Shown here one piece after another: positions 1-8,978 of a DNA stretch of 64,000 nt; position 1 is the first letter of the stretch, and the number at the start of each line of letters is the position of its first letter. The DNA is from Bog-756 sp963778165 (lineage in GTDB: Bacteria; Actinomycetota; Acidimicrobiia; Acidimicrobiales; RAAP-2), in assembly GCA_963778165.1 (NCBI GenBank), contig CAVZTE010000004.1, positions 248,001-312,000 of the forward strand, written 5' to 3'. The notes under the pieces were generated by a model. It ran no database searches. It was not told where the DNA came from and was given only the letters and a program-made list of their open reading frames with translations. The translations under genes were made by a program, and so were the position numbers.

Positions 1-1637
1 CGGCTTGGCCACCAAGAGCGTGGACGCGGCTCCACAACACCTCACGGAGGCTGGGCGGGATTGTCCGGCTATCGGTCGGACCGCCAGACTCGCCCCAGTG
101 CCGGATCACCTCGGTGGCGTAGAGCGGGTTGCCGGCCGTCTCCTGGAGCACCTTGGCTGTGATCTCGCTCCCGAGTGGTGTCAGGAGCCGACGGGAGGAG
201 ATCCGCCACCAGAGCCCTGATTTCGGCGTCGCCGAACACAGGGAGTGGAAGGCGTCGCGCTCGGCCCCGCTCCAGCTCGGCGAGCGCGCCGCGGAGCTGA
301 TCGGACGAGTGCTCACCCGGCTCACGCCTGCTGGTGACCAAGAGAACCGGCGCACCGACAAGTGATCGCGCCAGGTGGCGAAGGAGCGAGAGGGCGGTGG
401 ACTCCGTCCAATGGAGGTCGTCAAGCATGAGCACCAGCCCTCCGCAAGCCGCGATGCGCCTGAACAGGTCGGCGACTGCTTCGAAGGTGAGGAACTGCTC
501 GGTGGCTTCGTCCGATTCAGTCGGCGGGGGAGCGGTCGGTACCCGAACGCCAAGCCGAGGGCAGAGCCTGGTCAGCTCGCCCCCGCATCGGGCCACGTGC
601 TCACTCAACAAGTCGATGTCAGCGTGATCGATGCAGGCGCCGAGGATGGTCCGGAAGGGCTCGAGGGATAACCCGGTCTCGTCCGAGGCGCCATAGAGGA
701 CGGTGATCCCCATTGCCTCGGCGGACCGCGCCAGCTCCGCCAGCATCATCGTCTTTCCCATGCCTGCTTCGCCCGTGACGAATACGCAGCGCAAACCCGT
801 CGTGGCGATCAACGCCAACTCGGCAAGCAGCGCCTGTCGCTCGGCCGATCGACCCAGGAAGCGATCGTTGCGGGAGAGCGATCCCGGGAGCGGGAAACGG
901 CCCGCGTCACGAGGCTGGTGCGTGTCGGTCACCGAGCTGACCCCGTCCCACCCGGTGGCAACCCTCCGCTCGATCCGCACGACCTCCGGTGACGGCACGG
1001 TGCCGAGCTCCTCGGCGAGGACCGAGTGATAGTTCTGGAACGCCCGGAGCGCGTCGGCCTGCCGACCGGCGAGGGCCAACGCACGGATCAGGAGACCCCG
1101 TGATCGGTCCCGGTAGGGGTAACGGGCAATCTGGCTTTCGAGCAGCGCTATGGCCTCCGCCTGGCGCTGAGCGGAAATGAGCTCATCGGCCAGGTCGTCA
1201 GCGGCCGCGCCGTGGATCTCGGTCAAACGGGCAATTTCGCCGCGGGCCCACTCTTCTCCCTCGAACTCCTCGAGGACCGCTCCTCCCCAGAGACCCACGG
1301 CGTGCTCAAGGGCTGAGGTGGGGTCGGCCGCACTTGCCGCTCCGGCCACTTCGTCGCAGAACAACAGGGCATCGACCGGACAGGTGAGCGCGTACCCTGT
1401 GCTCGAGGTGGCCAGGGCGTCCGGGCCGAGCGCAGAACGCAGCCGCGACACCGATCTCCGTAGTGCCCCCGGAGAGATGTTGAGCACATCGGCGAGCCGC
1501 TCTGTGCGAAGGGGCTGCGGCGCATGTATCGCCAGTAACCCGAGGAGTCTTCGTTGGCTGGCGCTCGGCACCTCGACGATCCCACCGTCCAGAGCGACCG
1601 CTCGTACGTTGCCGAGCACACAAACGAGCTTGACCAC
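1..1637 (-). CDS. SARP/BTAD-type regulator with AAA (AfsR/LuxR-like) domain, partial, frame-broken
   Basis: Probable large transcriptional regulator whose 3' end lies beyond the window. The GTG start at 1637 opens an N-terminal winged-helix region (about residues 1-95), then a bacterial transcriptional activation (BTAD) domain (about 100-240), then an AAA/STAND ATPase with Walker A GEAGMGKT near residue 290 and a hydrophobic Walker B ending LMLDDLHW. The main frame ends at position 69 in low-quality residues. From about position 190 leftward a second frame resumes the homologous sequence (EITAKVLQETAGNPLYATEV, then PPSLREVL) and runs off the window edge open, so there is one extra base near 185-200. 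Such proteins usually activate nearby secondary-metabolism or transport genes; the target here is unknown. The family call is solid. Whether the frame break is real or an assembly error cannot be told from the sequence. Confidence 0.8.
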
Positions 1638-1990
1638 AGTCCGGTCAGCCTCCCATGGCGCCTGTCCCTAGGTCGATTCCCCCGGATTCGACGTCGTCCC
1701 CGATCGATGATCTACCAGCTCAACCTGCTATTTGTCCGCTATTGGGCCCGAGTCCTGACCACCGTTGGTGGAAGCGGTGGTATGGGCAGCGGTAAGCGGA
1801 GACTTCGAGGAACCCCCTCGATCAGGTCTGCACTCCTCGGGCCGAGTGTCAAGCCTGGGTACGCCTTGCGGCCGTGCTCGGGAACCATGTCAGGAGCCGC
1901 CTCCAAGATGTCTGGCACCGAAAGCTTGGTGGAGGCGCGCATCCAAGCCCCTGATTCCAGCTGCCTTCAGTCAGTCCTTGGCACGGAAGG
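1638..1990. other. Non-coding gap, nothing recognised
   Basis: About 350 bases between the regulator start and the 3' end of the sulfotransferase gene. Only short open frames without recognisable protein character are present, and I see no RNA gene or clear hairpin terminator. Confidence 0.4.
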
Positions 1991-3163
1991 TCAGATCACC
2001 GGCTCTGCCGCCACCTTGAAGTATTCCAAATACGGCTCCGATCGCTTGCGCAGGGCAGCGCCATCGAGTGCCGTGTCGGCGAAGGAGTATCGATGGCCAC
2101 CGTCGTTGCCGGGATGAGAAGCCAGAAATGAGCGCATTTGGTCCTCGACGGGCCCGTCGAGTTCACGGCCAAGCGCGGCGTAGATATTCTGTATCACCGA
2201 TAGCGGATCGGCGATGAATCCGTCGTAGTGGACATCGATCACGTGCTCGGGCGGAAACGTGCTCTTCTGTCGTGCTTCGATACCACGATCGAGGCCGAGG
2301 AAGATGTCGTCCGCATAGCTGGAGGCAGTTTCGGTTATGGATACTTCGTCGCTCGCCATGCGGCGGAGATGGGCGGCCAGGGCACTCGTAGATGCAATGA
2401 CCTTGAGCGGATCCCGGTGCGTCTGGATGATAAGGGCGTCGGGATACTCAGCGGCCAGTGCGTCGAGATGCCACAGATGTGCCGGCGACTTGAGGAGCCA
2501 CTGTTCAACAGGGTGCCGAGACTGGAGATGTTGCAGGTACTGGCGATGCCACCGGTAGGCGGGTCCCAGATCCGCCACGTGGAGGAGCCAGTGGTTGTAG
2601 GTCGGGAGTCGGTACTGCGTAGGAAAGATCATGCTGCGAAAGTCGCTGGCCGTCATGCGCACGCACTCCTGGCCCAGGAGCGCACCGACGGGATGAAAGG
2701 TGGTGAATCCGGGCATCAGGGACTCGGCCATGTCGATGGTGGCCTGCACTTCATCGATGCGGGGATCTGTTCCATAGGTGGCCGTCTCCGGCGGGGGCAT
2801 CGGTCGGTCGACCTCCCAGGTCAGAGGGGCCCGCAGGTCCGGATCCCGACCGAGGAGGTCGTAGAGGATGGTGGTACCGGTCCGGGGTTGCCCGACAATG
2901 ACGATGGGTCGCTCGATGGCCTCCTTGGCAATCTCGGGGTGGCTCTTCCGCCAGGCAGTGATCATCAAGCGATTGCTCAAATAGGTCGTGAGTTCAGCGA
3001 GCACGATCTCCATGCCCAGCTCATTGAGGTTGGCCTCGTGTCGGAGTGAGTCGAGGAGGATGTCGAAGCCCTCCTCCCAGCTCGGTTCGCCCAGGTCGAC
3101 CTCGCCCGTCTGTTCCTGGGCCTCGGCCAACAGACGGTCCCGATCCAAGCGCTCCGATGCCAT
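1991..3163 (-). CDS. Sulfotransferase family protein (PAPS-dependent type)
   Basis: A 390-residue soluble protein of the Sulfotransfer_3 type, expected to move a sulfuryl group from PAPS to a hydroxylated acceptor that cannot be predicted. The 5'-phosphosulfate loop GQPRTGTTIL is at residues 91-100, and the 3'-phosphate-binding strand THRDPLKVIAS is in the second half. The N-terminal ~85 residues are helical and match the long N-terminus of actinobacterial members. The ATG at 3163 shares its A with the TAA stop of the upstream DUF1214 gene (TAATG), so the two are almost certainly one translationally coupled transcript. The same pairing suggests that both proteins act on one hydrophobic or steroid-like substrate, but that is inference. 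Confidence 0.85.
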   Translation of the reverse strand: MASERLDRDRLLAEAQEQTGEVDLGEPSWEEGFDILLDSLRHEANLNELGMEIVLAELTTYLSNRLMITAWRKSHPEIAKEAIERPIVIVGQPRTGTTILYDLLGRDPDLRAPLTWEVDRPMPPPETATYGTDPRIDEVQATIDMAESLMPGFTTFHPVGALLGQECVRMTASDFRSMIFPTQYRLPTYNHWLLHVADLGPAYRWHRQYLQHLQSRHPVEQWLLKSPAHLWHLDALAAEYPDALIIQTHRDPLKVIASTSALAAHLRRMASDEVSITETASSYADDIFLGLDRGIEARQKSTFPPEHVIDVHYDGFIADPLSVIQNIYAALGRELDGPVEDQMRSFLASHPGNDGGHRYSFADTALDGAALRKRSEPYLEYFKVAAEPVI

Positions 3164-4260
3164 TACTGCCCAACCTGCGTCAGGGGCACCACCTTGGTGC
3201 TGAGCGGCGGTGCCGTCGGGTTGTCAAGCCATCGCACGATGACGAACCCCCGGCGGCGGCCGCCGGTGTCCAACCAGTTCTCCACACCTGGGTCAGAGGA
3301 GGAAACGACGATCCGGACGAGTCCTTCATCAGTCGATACCGCAGCGGCGTTGGTCAGGGAACTGTGGCGTCGGCGGGGTTCGATGCACTCATGCCAGATG
3401 TTCTCCAATGTCACACTCCAATACCGGGTGGCGGGCGGCTCGAGGTCGATGACCAGAGCCTCGTCCTCAGCCAGTCGGAATGTCCCGATCATGTAGAGAT
3501 TGTCCGGAGTGGTATCGGCAGCCCCGAGATCTGCTGCTTCAGCGGTAACCAGGATGTTGGGCGATTCGAGTAGTTCGGGCTTGATCGTCTTGTAGAGGGT
3601 CACCAACTTGGCGATGGTCCATGCCATGGACGTCAGTTGTTCGGCCAGGGAATCATCCGTCGGCCGCGCCGGGGCTGGCGCGGCATCAAGGGGCTCGATG
3701 GCGAGTCGGGCCAACACTTCGGCGGCTCGATCGGCGATGTATTCGCGCACGACGATGGCCGAGGAGTCATCCGGAATCGGCACCCAGATGTCGCCGGCCA
3801 GGTCCTCCACCGTGGGCTTCTCGGCAGCGAGGACGAAACTGATGTTGTCTTGGGCGTGTAATTCCAGGTCGCGATCAGAGACGTAAGCGCCCATTCGCCG
3901 CGGCGTGAGTCCGACACCGGCCAGCACCTGAAAGCCGAGATACGCACTCGTGCCCCGATTTCCATGCACCCGATAGCGCCTCCGACCATCGATCATGGCC
4001 AGGTAGTACTCGCCGTCGGGAGCCGGGCCACCTAGATATCGGACCTCGGTGTTCATGCTGAAGAACCAAGGCGCGTCGGGATCGACATCCAGGGAGATCT
4101 CCGAGGCCAGTGCCGTCGTCCGGGCGAGGACCCTCAAACCTTCGAGCAGCTCCATCGCCGTCTCGGCGTCGTTCTGAATGGTCTGGGTCAGATCGTCGAG
4201 CATACGACGGACCAACTGCCATGCCTCGAGTGTTTTCGGTGCACCGTCACTTACCGTCAT
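3163..4260 (-). CDS. DUF1214 domain protein
   Basis: A 365-residue protein with the C-terminal DUF1214 signature: the Y-W-S-V-T-L-E-N-I-W-H block near residue 280, and the region around LAMIDGRRRYRVHG near residue 90 that precedes it in this family. There is no signal peptide or membrane segment. The biochemical role of DUF1214 proteins is unknown; in actinobacteria they are often found beside sulfotransferase or lipid-metabolism genes, as here, where the stop codon overlaps the sulfotransferase start. The ATG at 4260 is preceded by GAGAGG at a suitable distance. It is the first gene of the pair, and upstream lies a ~340-base region without an evident gene. Confidence 0.8.
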   Translation of the reverse strand: MTVSDGAPKTLEAWQLVRRMLDDLTQTIQNDAETAMELLEGLRVLARTTALASEISLDVDPDAPWFFSMNTEVRYLGGPAPDGEYYLAMIDGRRRYRVHGNRGTSAYLGFQVLAGVGLTPRRMGAYVSDRDLELHAQDNISFVLAAEKPTVEDLAGDIWVPIPDDSSAIVVREYIADRAAEVLARLAIEPLDAAPAPARPTDDSLAEQLTSMAWTIAKLVTLYKTIKPELLESPNILVTAEAADLGAADTTPDNLYMIGTFRLAEDEALVIDLEPPATRYWSVTLENIWHECIEPRRRHSSLTNAAAVSTDEGLVRIVVSSSDPGVENWLDTGGRRRGFVIVRWLDNPTAPPLSTKVVPLTQVGQ

Positions 4261-4648
4261 GAGTCCTCTCTTCCCTCCATGACCGGCACTCCCAGGTTCG
4301 CTGAGCCGATCGACCGAACTCAGATGCAGGCCGGTCTTGAACCGTCACGACGAATCTCAAGCAGCCGTGATCGTTGCGTCCATCACATCATCACAGGGCG
4401 AGCACGAGATTGCACCATGAAGCCCATAGCGAGCAGAGCAGCCTTGGCTGTCAGCTTGAGAAATGCCGCTCCCACGATCTGGGCATTGGGGTGATCGCCG
4501 CCCACCGAGCGGTGGAACTGAGCGTAAGCGAAGCTGGACCGTCAGAGGCGATCCCCAGCAGCCCGGCCGCCCCGGGTTGTGGCCACTTCTCTGATCGCAC
4601 CGTTGAGGTGCTGCCCTGCATCGGCAGCCGGTTCGTTCCTAAGGCCGT
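4261..4648. other. Non-coding gap, nothing recognised
   Basis: About 390 bases upstream of the DUF1214/sulfotransferase pair and downstream of the oxidoreductase. It must hold the promoter of the pair, but I could not pick out convincing -35/-10 boxes. The short open frames here do not look like proteins. Confidence 0.4.
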
Positions 4649-5605
4649 TCAGGGAACGAACACGATGCGCTGACCTGCTTCGACCGGCGCATCCCATACC
4701 TCTCGAACCTCGCTCAGCGGCATGGGACAGGGATTGATGGCGTAGGAGCCCGACGTGATCTCAGCGGCCAGTGCTGGCATGTCTGTCACGATATCTGCAG
4801 GGCTGACCGAGCCCTGGCCGCTTCCGACGATAGTGATTCGTATAGCGCGAAGCCATGCCGAGGGGATCGTGATCTCGAGGCCCGCCATTGACCCGATCTG
4901 GACCCACGTGAGATTTGCAGCATCGTCGGACCGGTGCTTGAGCACTGAGGGCATGATGAATTGGGTCGCCTCCCCCCAGAGGAAATCGAGGACGACGTCT
5001 GCGTCGGCCGCGGCTGATCCGAGTTCCGCCTCGATGCCATCGGGGTCGCCAGTTAGCGACACCGTTCTGTCGGCCCCGAGGTGCGCAACTTCTTCAAGTC
5101 TGCCTGGATTGCGACCGACAGCGATGACCTGGCCCGCCCCCAGGTGCTTGGCGATCTGAACGGCCATTTGCCCCGAGTTACCGGTGGCGCCGAGCACCAG
5201 GACCTTCTGTCCTTCTTCAAAATCGATTCGCTTACGGAGTGCGATCCACGAACCCATAGCCGGGTTCATGGCCGCCGCCACGGTGAGGACATCGGTCTCG
5301 GGGGGAAGAACCACGCTCGCCCGAGGATTCACTACAACCTCATCGGCCAGACTGCCGAATCGGGTGTCATGCAATACGAAGTAACGCAGTTCGCCGTCGG
5401 GCCCTGTACCGACCCCGTCCAGCCCCGGAATCATCGGTAATTGTCCGGTGCTTGTGTAGTGCGAGCCCCCAGCGCTCGTCCGCACCCGGTTATGCAGACC
5501 CGCAGCCAGCACCTTGATCAGCATCTCTCCATCGGCTGGGACGGGAGTGGCGAACTGTTCGTATGCGGGGGGCACCTCGAACGATCGGACCACTGCTGCC
5601 TTCAT
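4649..5605 (-). CDS. Zinc-independent medium-chain alcohol dehydrogenase / quinone oxidoreductase-like protein
   Basis: A 318-residue MDR-superfamily oxidoreductase. The N-terminal GroES-like domain begins MKAAVV, and the NADPH-binding Rossmann segment GATGNSGQMAVQIAKHLGA lies near residue 150. The cysteine and histidine zinc ligands of alcohol dehydrogenases are absent, so a quinone- or enone-reductase type of reaction is likely; the substrate is unknown. I chose the ATG at 5605 rather than a start 11 codons upstream, because GGAAGG lies just before it and the family begins with MKA. It is divergent from a MarR regulator (5750) across a promoter region with duplicated 15-base motifs. It is therefore probably repressed by that MarR protein and induced by an electrophile or aromatic compound. 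Confidence 0.85.
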   Translation of the reverse strand: MKAAVVRSFEVPPAYEQFATPVPADGEMLIKVLAAGLHNRVRTSAGGSHYTSTGQLPMIPGLDGVGTGPDGELRYFVLHDTRFGSLADEVVVNPRASVVLPPETDVLTVAAAMNPAMGSWIALRKRIDFEEGQKVLVLGATGNSGQMAVQIAKHLGAGQVIAVGRNPGRLEEVAHLGADRTVSLTGDPDGIEAELGSAAADADVVLDFLWGEATQFIMPSVLKHRSDDAANLTWVQIGSMAGLEITIPSAWLRAIRITIVGSGQGSVSPADIVTDMPALAAEITSGSYAINPCPMPLSEVREVWDAPVEAGQRIVFVP

Positions 5606-5632
5606 GAGGACCTTCCTACATCTAGTTCTTAA

Positions 5633-5713
5633 TACCAACTATTTTAGATGGTGATACGAACTATGTCAATCACGGTCCGAGATCCATCTCATTGGTAGTA
5701 CCAATCATTTTAG
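5633..5713. repeat. Duplicated 15-base motif plus palindrome, likely MarR operators
   Basis: Two direct copies of TACCAA-YY-ATTTTAG lie at 5633-5647 and 5699-5713 (TACCAACTATTTTAG and TACCAATCATTTTAG), 66 bases apart. The second copy overlaps a perfect palindrome, ATTGGTA-G-TACCAAT, at 5691-5705. The first copy covers the -10 box of the oxidoreductase promoter, and the second abuts the -35 box of the marR promoter. This is the arrangement expected for a divergently encoded MarR repressor controlling both genes. Confidence 0.65.
5641..5669 (-). promoter_or_regulatory. Sigma70-type promoter of the oxidoreductase gene
   Basis: Reading the minus strand, TTGACA (5669-5664), a 17-base spacer and TAAAAT (5646-5641) form a near-consensus vegetative promoter. 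It should start transcription about 30 bases upstream of the oxidoreductase ATG at 5605. Its -10 box lies inside the first copy of a 15-base motif (5633-5647), so a protein bound there would block initiation. Confidence 0.75.
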
Positions 5714-5743
5714 TTGCCACTGCCAACTGAATCCCAGTAGCAT
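5714..5743 (+). promoter_or_regulatory. Promoter of the marR gene, leaderless layout
   Basis: TTGCCA (5714-5719), an 18-base spacer and TAGCAT (5738-5743) precede the GTG start at 5750 by only 6 bases. Transcription would begin at or very near the start codon. No Shine-Dalgarno sequence is present, which fits a leaderless mRNA. Confidence 0.55.
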
Positions 5744-5749
5744 GCCAGC

Positions 5750-6205
5750 GTGTCGTCCACAGATTCCGTTACGGGGAATGCTGACTTCGGCCAGGAGGCG
5801 AGCGCTCTCATTGATGCACTCGTGCGAACGTCGTTTGTGACCACGGCGATCCTCAGCAAGATTGCCGCCGACCACGACCTCTCCTTGACTCAACTGCGGG
5901 TACTGGCGATCCTCGAGGATCGACGGGTGAAAATGACTGATCTCGCCGACTACCTCGGACTGGACAAGTCGACCATCTCCGGCCTGATCGACCGCGCCCA
6001 GAAGCGTGGATTGGTCGAGCGAGCACCCAATCCGCTCGATGGGCGAGGCGTAGACGTCTTTCTCACCAAGACCGGGGCGGACCTGGCTCAGGTGGGGAGA
6101 ACTCTCATCGCACGCGCATTGTCGCCGATGACCAGCGCCCTGAATCGTGCCGAAACTGATCGCCTCACGACACTGTTGGAGCGGATCCTCGAACCGTTGA
6201 CGTGA
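5750..6205 (+). CDS. MarR-family transcriptional regulator
   Basis: A 151-residue winged-helix regulator. The central MarR fold (about residues 35-125) contains LTQLRVLAILEDRR, the recognition helix region LDKSTISGLIDRAQKRGLVER, and the wing sequence PLDGRGVDVFLT. It is divergent from a zinc-independent oxidoreductase across ~145 bases. That gap carries a near-consensus promoter for the oxidoreductase, a leaderless-type promoter for this gene, and repeated operator-like motifs. It is thus probably an autoregulated repressor of the oxidoreductase. The GTG start at 5750 is the only one compatible with the -10 box 6 bases upstream. The ligand is unknown; family members commonly sense phenolics or oxidants. 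Confidence 0.88.
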   Translation: MSSTDSVTGNADFGQEASALIDALVRTSFVTTAILSKIAADHDLSLTQLRVLAILEDRRVKMTDLADYLGLDKSTISGLIDRAQKRGLVERAPNPLDGRGVDVFLTKTGADLAQVGRTLIARALSPMTSALNRAETDRLTTLLERILEPLT

Positions 6206-6492
6206 AGTTGCAGGAAGAGGTGGTCAGGCGCGCCTGGGCCTCAGGCACGAGGCGACGCCGATCACCGGACGCTGGCGCATGGTCTGAACCTCCCGCCGAG
6301 GTCGTCGAGAGTGCCGAGACCCCGAGTCGGATCAGGTGCCAGGACGGGCCTGGCTGCCATGGAGCGGTAGTACACAAGTCCGCCTGATCCTTTAAGGAAC
6401 GGCACGGGTCCCCTCGGACCGGATTCAGTATTGTCTACAGGAGTACGAATACGAGCAGTAGCGTCAACTGGCGGAGTGCTCCGGAGGCTGCC

Positions 6493-7806
6493 GTGACCAT
6501 CAACGATCGTTGGGGAACCGGAATCGAAACGGTCAGTGAGGACGCAGCTCGCCTGCTGGAGCAGGCCACCACGGAGTTCATGCTCTTCCGCGATGATCCT
6601 GGCGCCACGCTCGATGCCGCCATCGAGGCCGACCCGGATGCTCCACTCCCCCGGATCGTCCGGGCCGAACTCGACCTGTTCGGCCAGACCCGCCAGTCCC
6701 TGCAGTCGGCCCGCGGCCGGCTGGCCGAGGTGGACGCCCTCCTGGATAGTGCCTCGCAGAGAGAGCAGCTCCACGCTGCCGCCGCCGATGCCTGGGCCAA
6801 CGGGCAGCTTGATACCGCCGCTCGCCTCTTGGACCGGGCTGTCGCTATCGACCCTCACGACCTCCTGGCGCTGAGGCTTTCGCACGATCTCTCGTTCTTC
6901 CTCGGAGACTCCAAGAACATCCGGGATGTGGTCGCCCGCGCCCGCTACGCCTGGAAGGAGTCCGATCCCCTCTTCGGCGCGGTTCAGGGCATGTACGCCT
7001 TCGGCCTGGAAGAAACGGCGGAGTACCGCCGAGCGGAGGAATCGGCCCGCGCAGCGCTCCGAGCCGATCAGTCGGACGTCTGGGCCATCCACGCCTTGGC
7101 CCATGTGCTGGAGATGGAAGGACGCGCCGACGAGGGCATCGACTTCCTCTCCGGCAGCTCGGTCCGGTGGGAGGACAGCTTCTTCGCCGTGCACAACTGG
7201 TGGCACCTGGCGCTCTACTTCATCGAGGAGGACAGGCTGGACTCGGCCCTGGCCGTCTACGACGACGCCATCCGGAAGTCCGACAGCGGCGAGTGGCTCG
7301 ACCTGGTCGATGCCGCCGCACTGCTCTGGCGCCTCTGGCTACTGGGTGTGGACGTGAAGCGGCGCGCCGAGGTACTGGTCGACCTCCTCGAGCCGAGGAC
7401 TGACGACGCTCTGTATGTATTCAATGACCTTCATGCCATCATGGCCTTCTCGCTGGCCGAGCGGGAGGACCTGGTCCGGGAGGTCATCGATGCCAACAGG
7501 CGCGAGGACGGCACCACCAACTCCTTGGTGCATGCCCTCTCGGGAGCGGACCTCTTCCAGGGTTTCGGCCAGCTGGCCCAGGGCGATGCCGCCGGCGCCG
7601 GCGAGCGTCTGCTTCGGGCTCGCAGCCGGTCGAGTGCCATCGGCGGCAGCGTGGCCCAGCGCGACATCATCGACCAGACCCTCGTCGCCTCGGCTGCCCG
7701 CTCGGGCGACCAGGGCCTGGTGCGGGCGCTGACTTCCGAGCGGGTGGAGCGGAAGCCCTCGACGGCCGACTCCGTAGGACGCCTGGTCGCGGCCAACACC
7801 CGCTGA
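6493..7806 (+). CDS. TTC38-like tetratricopeptide repeat protein
   Basis: A 437-residue all-helical, soluble protein. Several degenerate TPR units are visible (for instance around residues 85-125 and 165-200). The motif VHNWWHLALYFIEEDRLDSA near residue 235 is characteristic of the TTC38 family of TPR proteins, whose function is not established in bacteria. The GTG at 6493 has GGAGG at 6483-6487. It stands alone, with the preceding marR 287 bases upstream, and converges on the vanS gene 36 bases downstream. A long antisense frame over its first half is a codon-bias shadow. Confidence 0.8.
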   Translation: MTINDRWGTGIETVSEDAARLLEQATTEFMLFRDDPGATLDAAIEADPDAPLPRIVRAELDLFGQTRQSLQSARGRLAEVDALLDSASQREQLHAAAADAWANGQLDTAARLLDRAVAIDPHDLLALRLSHDLSFFLGDSKNIRDVVARARYAWKESDPLFGAVQGMYAFGLEETAEYRRAEESARAALRADQSDVWAIHALAHVLEMEGRADEGIDFLSGSSVRWEDSFFAVHNWWHLALYFIEEDRLDSALAVYDDAIRKSDSGEWLDLVDAAALLWRLWLLGVDVKRRAEVLVDLLEPRTDDALYVFNDLHAIMAFSLAEREDLVREVIDANRREDGTTNSLVHALSGADLFQGFGQLAQGDAAGAGERLLRARSRSSAIGGSVAQRDIIDQTLVASAARSGDQGLVRALTSERVERKPSTADSVGRLVAANTR

Positions 7807-7841
7807 ACTCAGCTTGACCAATCGGACCCGATCTACAGGGT

Positions 7842-8978
7842 TCAGGACCGTGCGGTATCTCCCCCTACCGCCGTCTCCTCATAGTGCCGTGGTGCGCCGG
7901 GTAGTTCCGCGGTGACGCAGAGCCCGCCCGTGGGGCGACGGGTGAGAGTGAGGGTCCCGTCGTGCGCTTGAACGATGCTCCTCACGATGGCCAACCCGAG
8001 GCCGACGCCGGCCTGGTCGGTGCGTATACGGTCGCTGCCGCGCCGGAACGGTTCGGTCAGGGTGGCAGTTACCTCCGGGGTCAGGAGGTCGCCGGTGTTC
8101 ACGACGGTGAGCACCACGGTCGTGGGTTGAACACTGGTGGCGATGCCCACGCTGCCACCTTCAGGCAGGTTGTAGACGATGGCGTTGTGCACGAGATTTA
8201 TGATCATCTGCCGCAGGAGTGCCGTTGATCCGAGGGCGGGGGTGATCGGGCCGGAGGTTTCGATGGTGACCCCATGCCTCTCGGCGAGAGGGAGGAGCAG
8301 TTCGGTGGCTTCTTCGGCCAGGAGGGAGAGGTCGACGCGTTCTGGGGTGAAGGACTTCTGGTCTGAGCGGCTGAGCAGGAGCAGCGCTTCCGTCAGATCG
8401 ATCGCCCGGGTGTTGAGGTGGTGGAGACGGTTGACCAGTTCGCTGTTCATGCGGCTGGGATCGTTGCGGGCCACGTCGAGGAGGGTCTGGGTGATGGCCA
8501 GTGGGGTGCGCAATTCGTGGGAGGCGTTGGCGGCGAATCGCTGCTGTTCGGCCACGTGCGCTTCCAGTCGGGCCAGCATGGCGTCAAAGGCGTCGGCGAG
8601 GTCGCGGAACTCGTCTCTCCGACCCGGAAGTGCGATCCGGTGGGAGAGGGAGCCCGTCCCGGCCGTACGGGTGGCGTCGGTGATCCGGGTGAGAGGGGCG
8701 AGCATCCGGCCGGCCAGAAGCCACCCTCCCAGCAGGCCGAATACCAGCAGAAATGCCCCCAAGATGACCGCGGCCGGAGCGAAGTCGCGCAGCAGACTGC
8801 CGCGGCTGGGCGATATGAAGACGGAGGTGCCGTGGACCAGGACCGTCTCACCCCTGGGTACATAGCGCAGCAGGAACACCCACACCGCACCGAGCAGCAG
8901 GCCGCCGGCGATCATGAGGAAGGCGGCGTAGCTGAGGGTGAGCTTGAGGCGGACACTCCAGCCCGGGGTTCTATCCAC
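7842..8978 (-). CDS. vanS: VanS-type sensor histidine kinase
   Basis: A 378-residue membrane sensor kinase, partner of the adjacent VanR. TM1 is at about residues 15-40, a short external loop at about 41-66, TM2 at about 67-90, then a HAMP linker, the H-box NASHELRTPLA with phospho-accepting His154, an N-box (MIINLVHNAIVYN) and a G-box (GVGLGLAIV). The small outer loop resembles actinomycete VanS proteins, which respond to the antibiotic or its effects at the membrane, rather than sensors with large ligand domains. The GTG at 8978 overlaps the vanR stop by 8 bases and starts VDRTPGWSVR; the longer upstream open frame is only a shadow of vanR. Family membership is certain. The VanS identity rests mainly on context with vanR and vanHAX. 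Confidence 0.88.
   Translation of the reverse strand: MDRTPGWSVRLKLTLSYAAFLMIAGGLLLGAVWVFLLRYVPRGETVLVHGTSVFISPSRGSLLRDFAPAAVILGAFLLVFGLLGGWLLAGRMLAPLTRITDATRTAGTGSLSHRIALPGRRDEFRDLADAFDAMLARLEAHVAEQQRFAANASHELRTPLAITQTLLDVARNDPSRMNSELVNRLHHLNTRAIDLTEALLLLSRSDQKSFTPERVDLSLLAEEATELLLPLAERHGVTIETSGPITPALGSTALLRQMIINLVHNAIVYNLPEGGSVGIATSVQPTTVVLTVVNTGDLLTPEVTATLTEPFRRGSDRIRTDQAGVGLGLAIVRSIVQAHDGTLTLTRRPTGGLCVTAELPGAPRHYEETAVGGDTARS

Noticed and set aside
6262..7206. 314-residue minus-strand frame across the TPR gene
   Set aside because: Antisense shadow; the plus-strand TPR protein has a ribosome site and family motifs, this frame has none.
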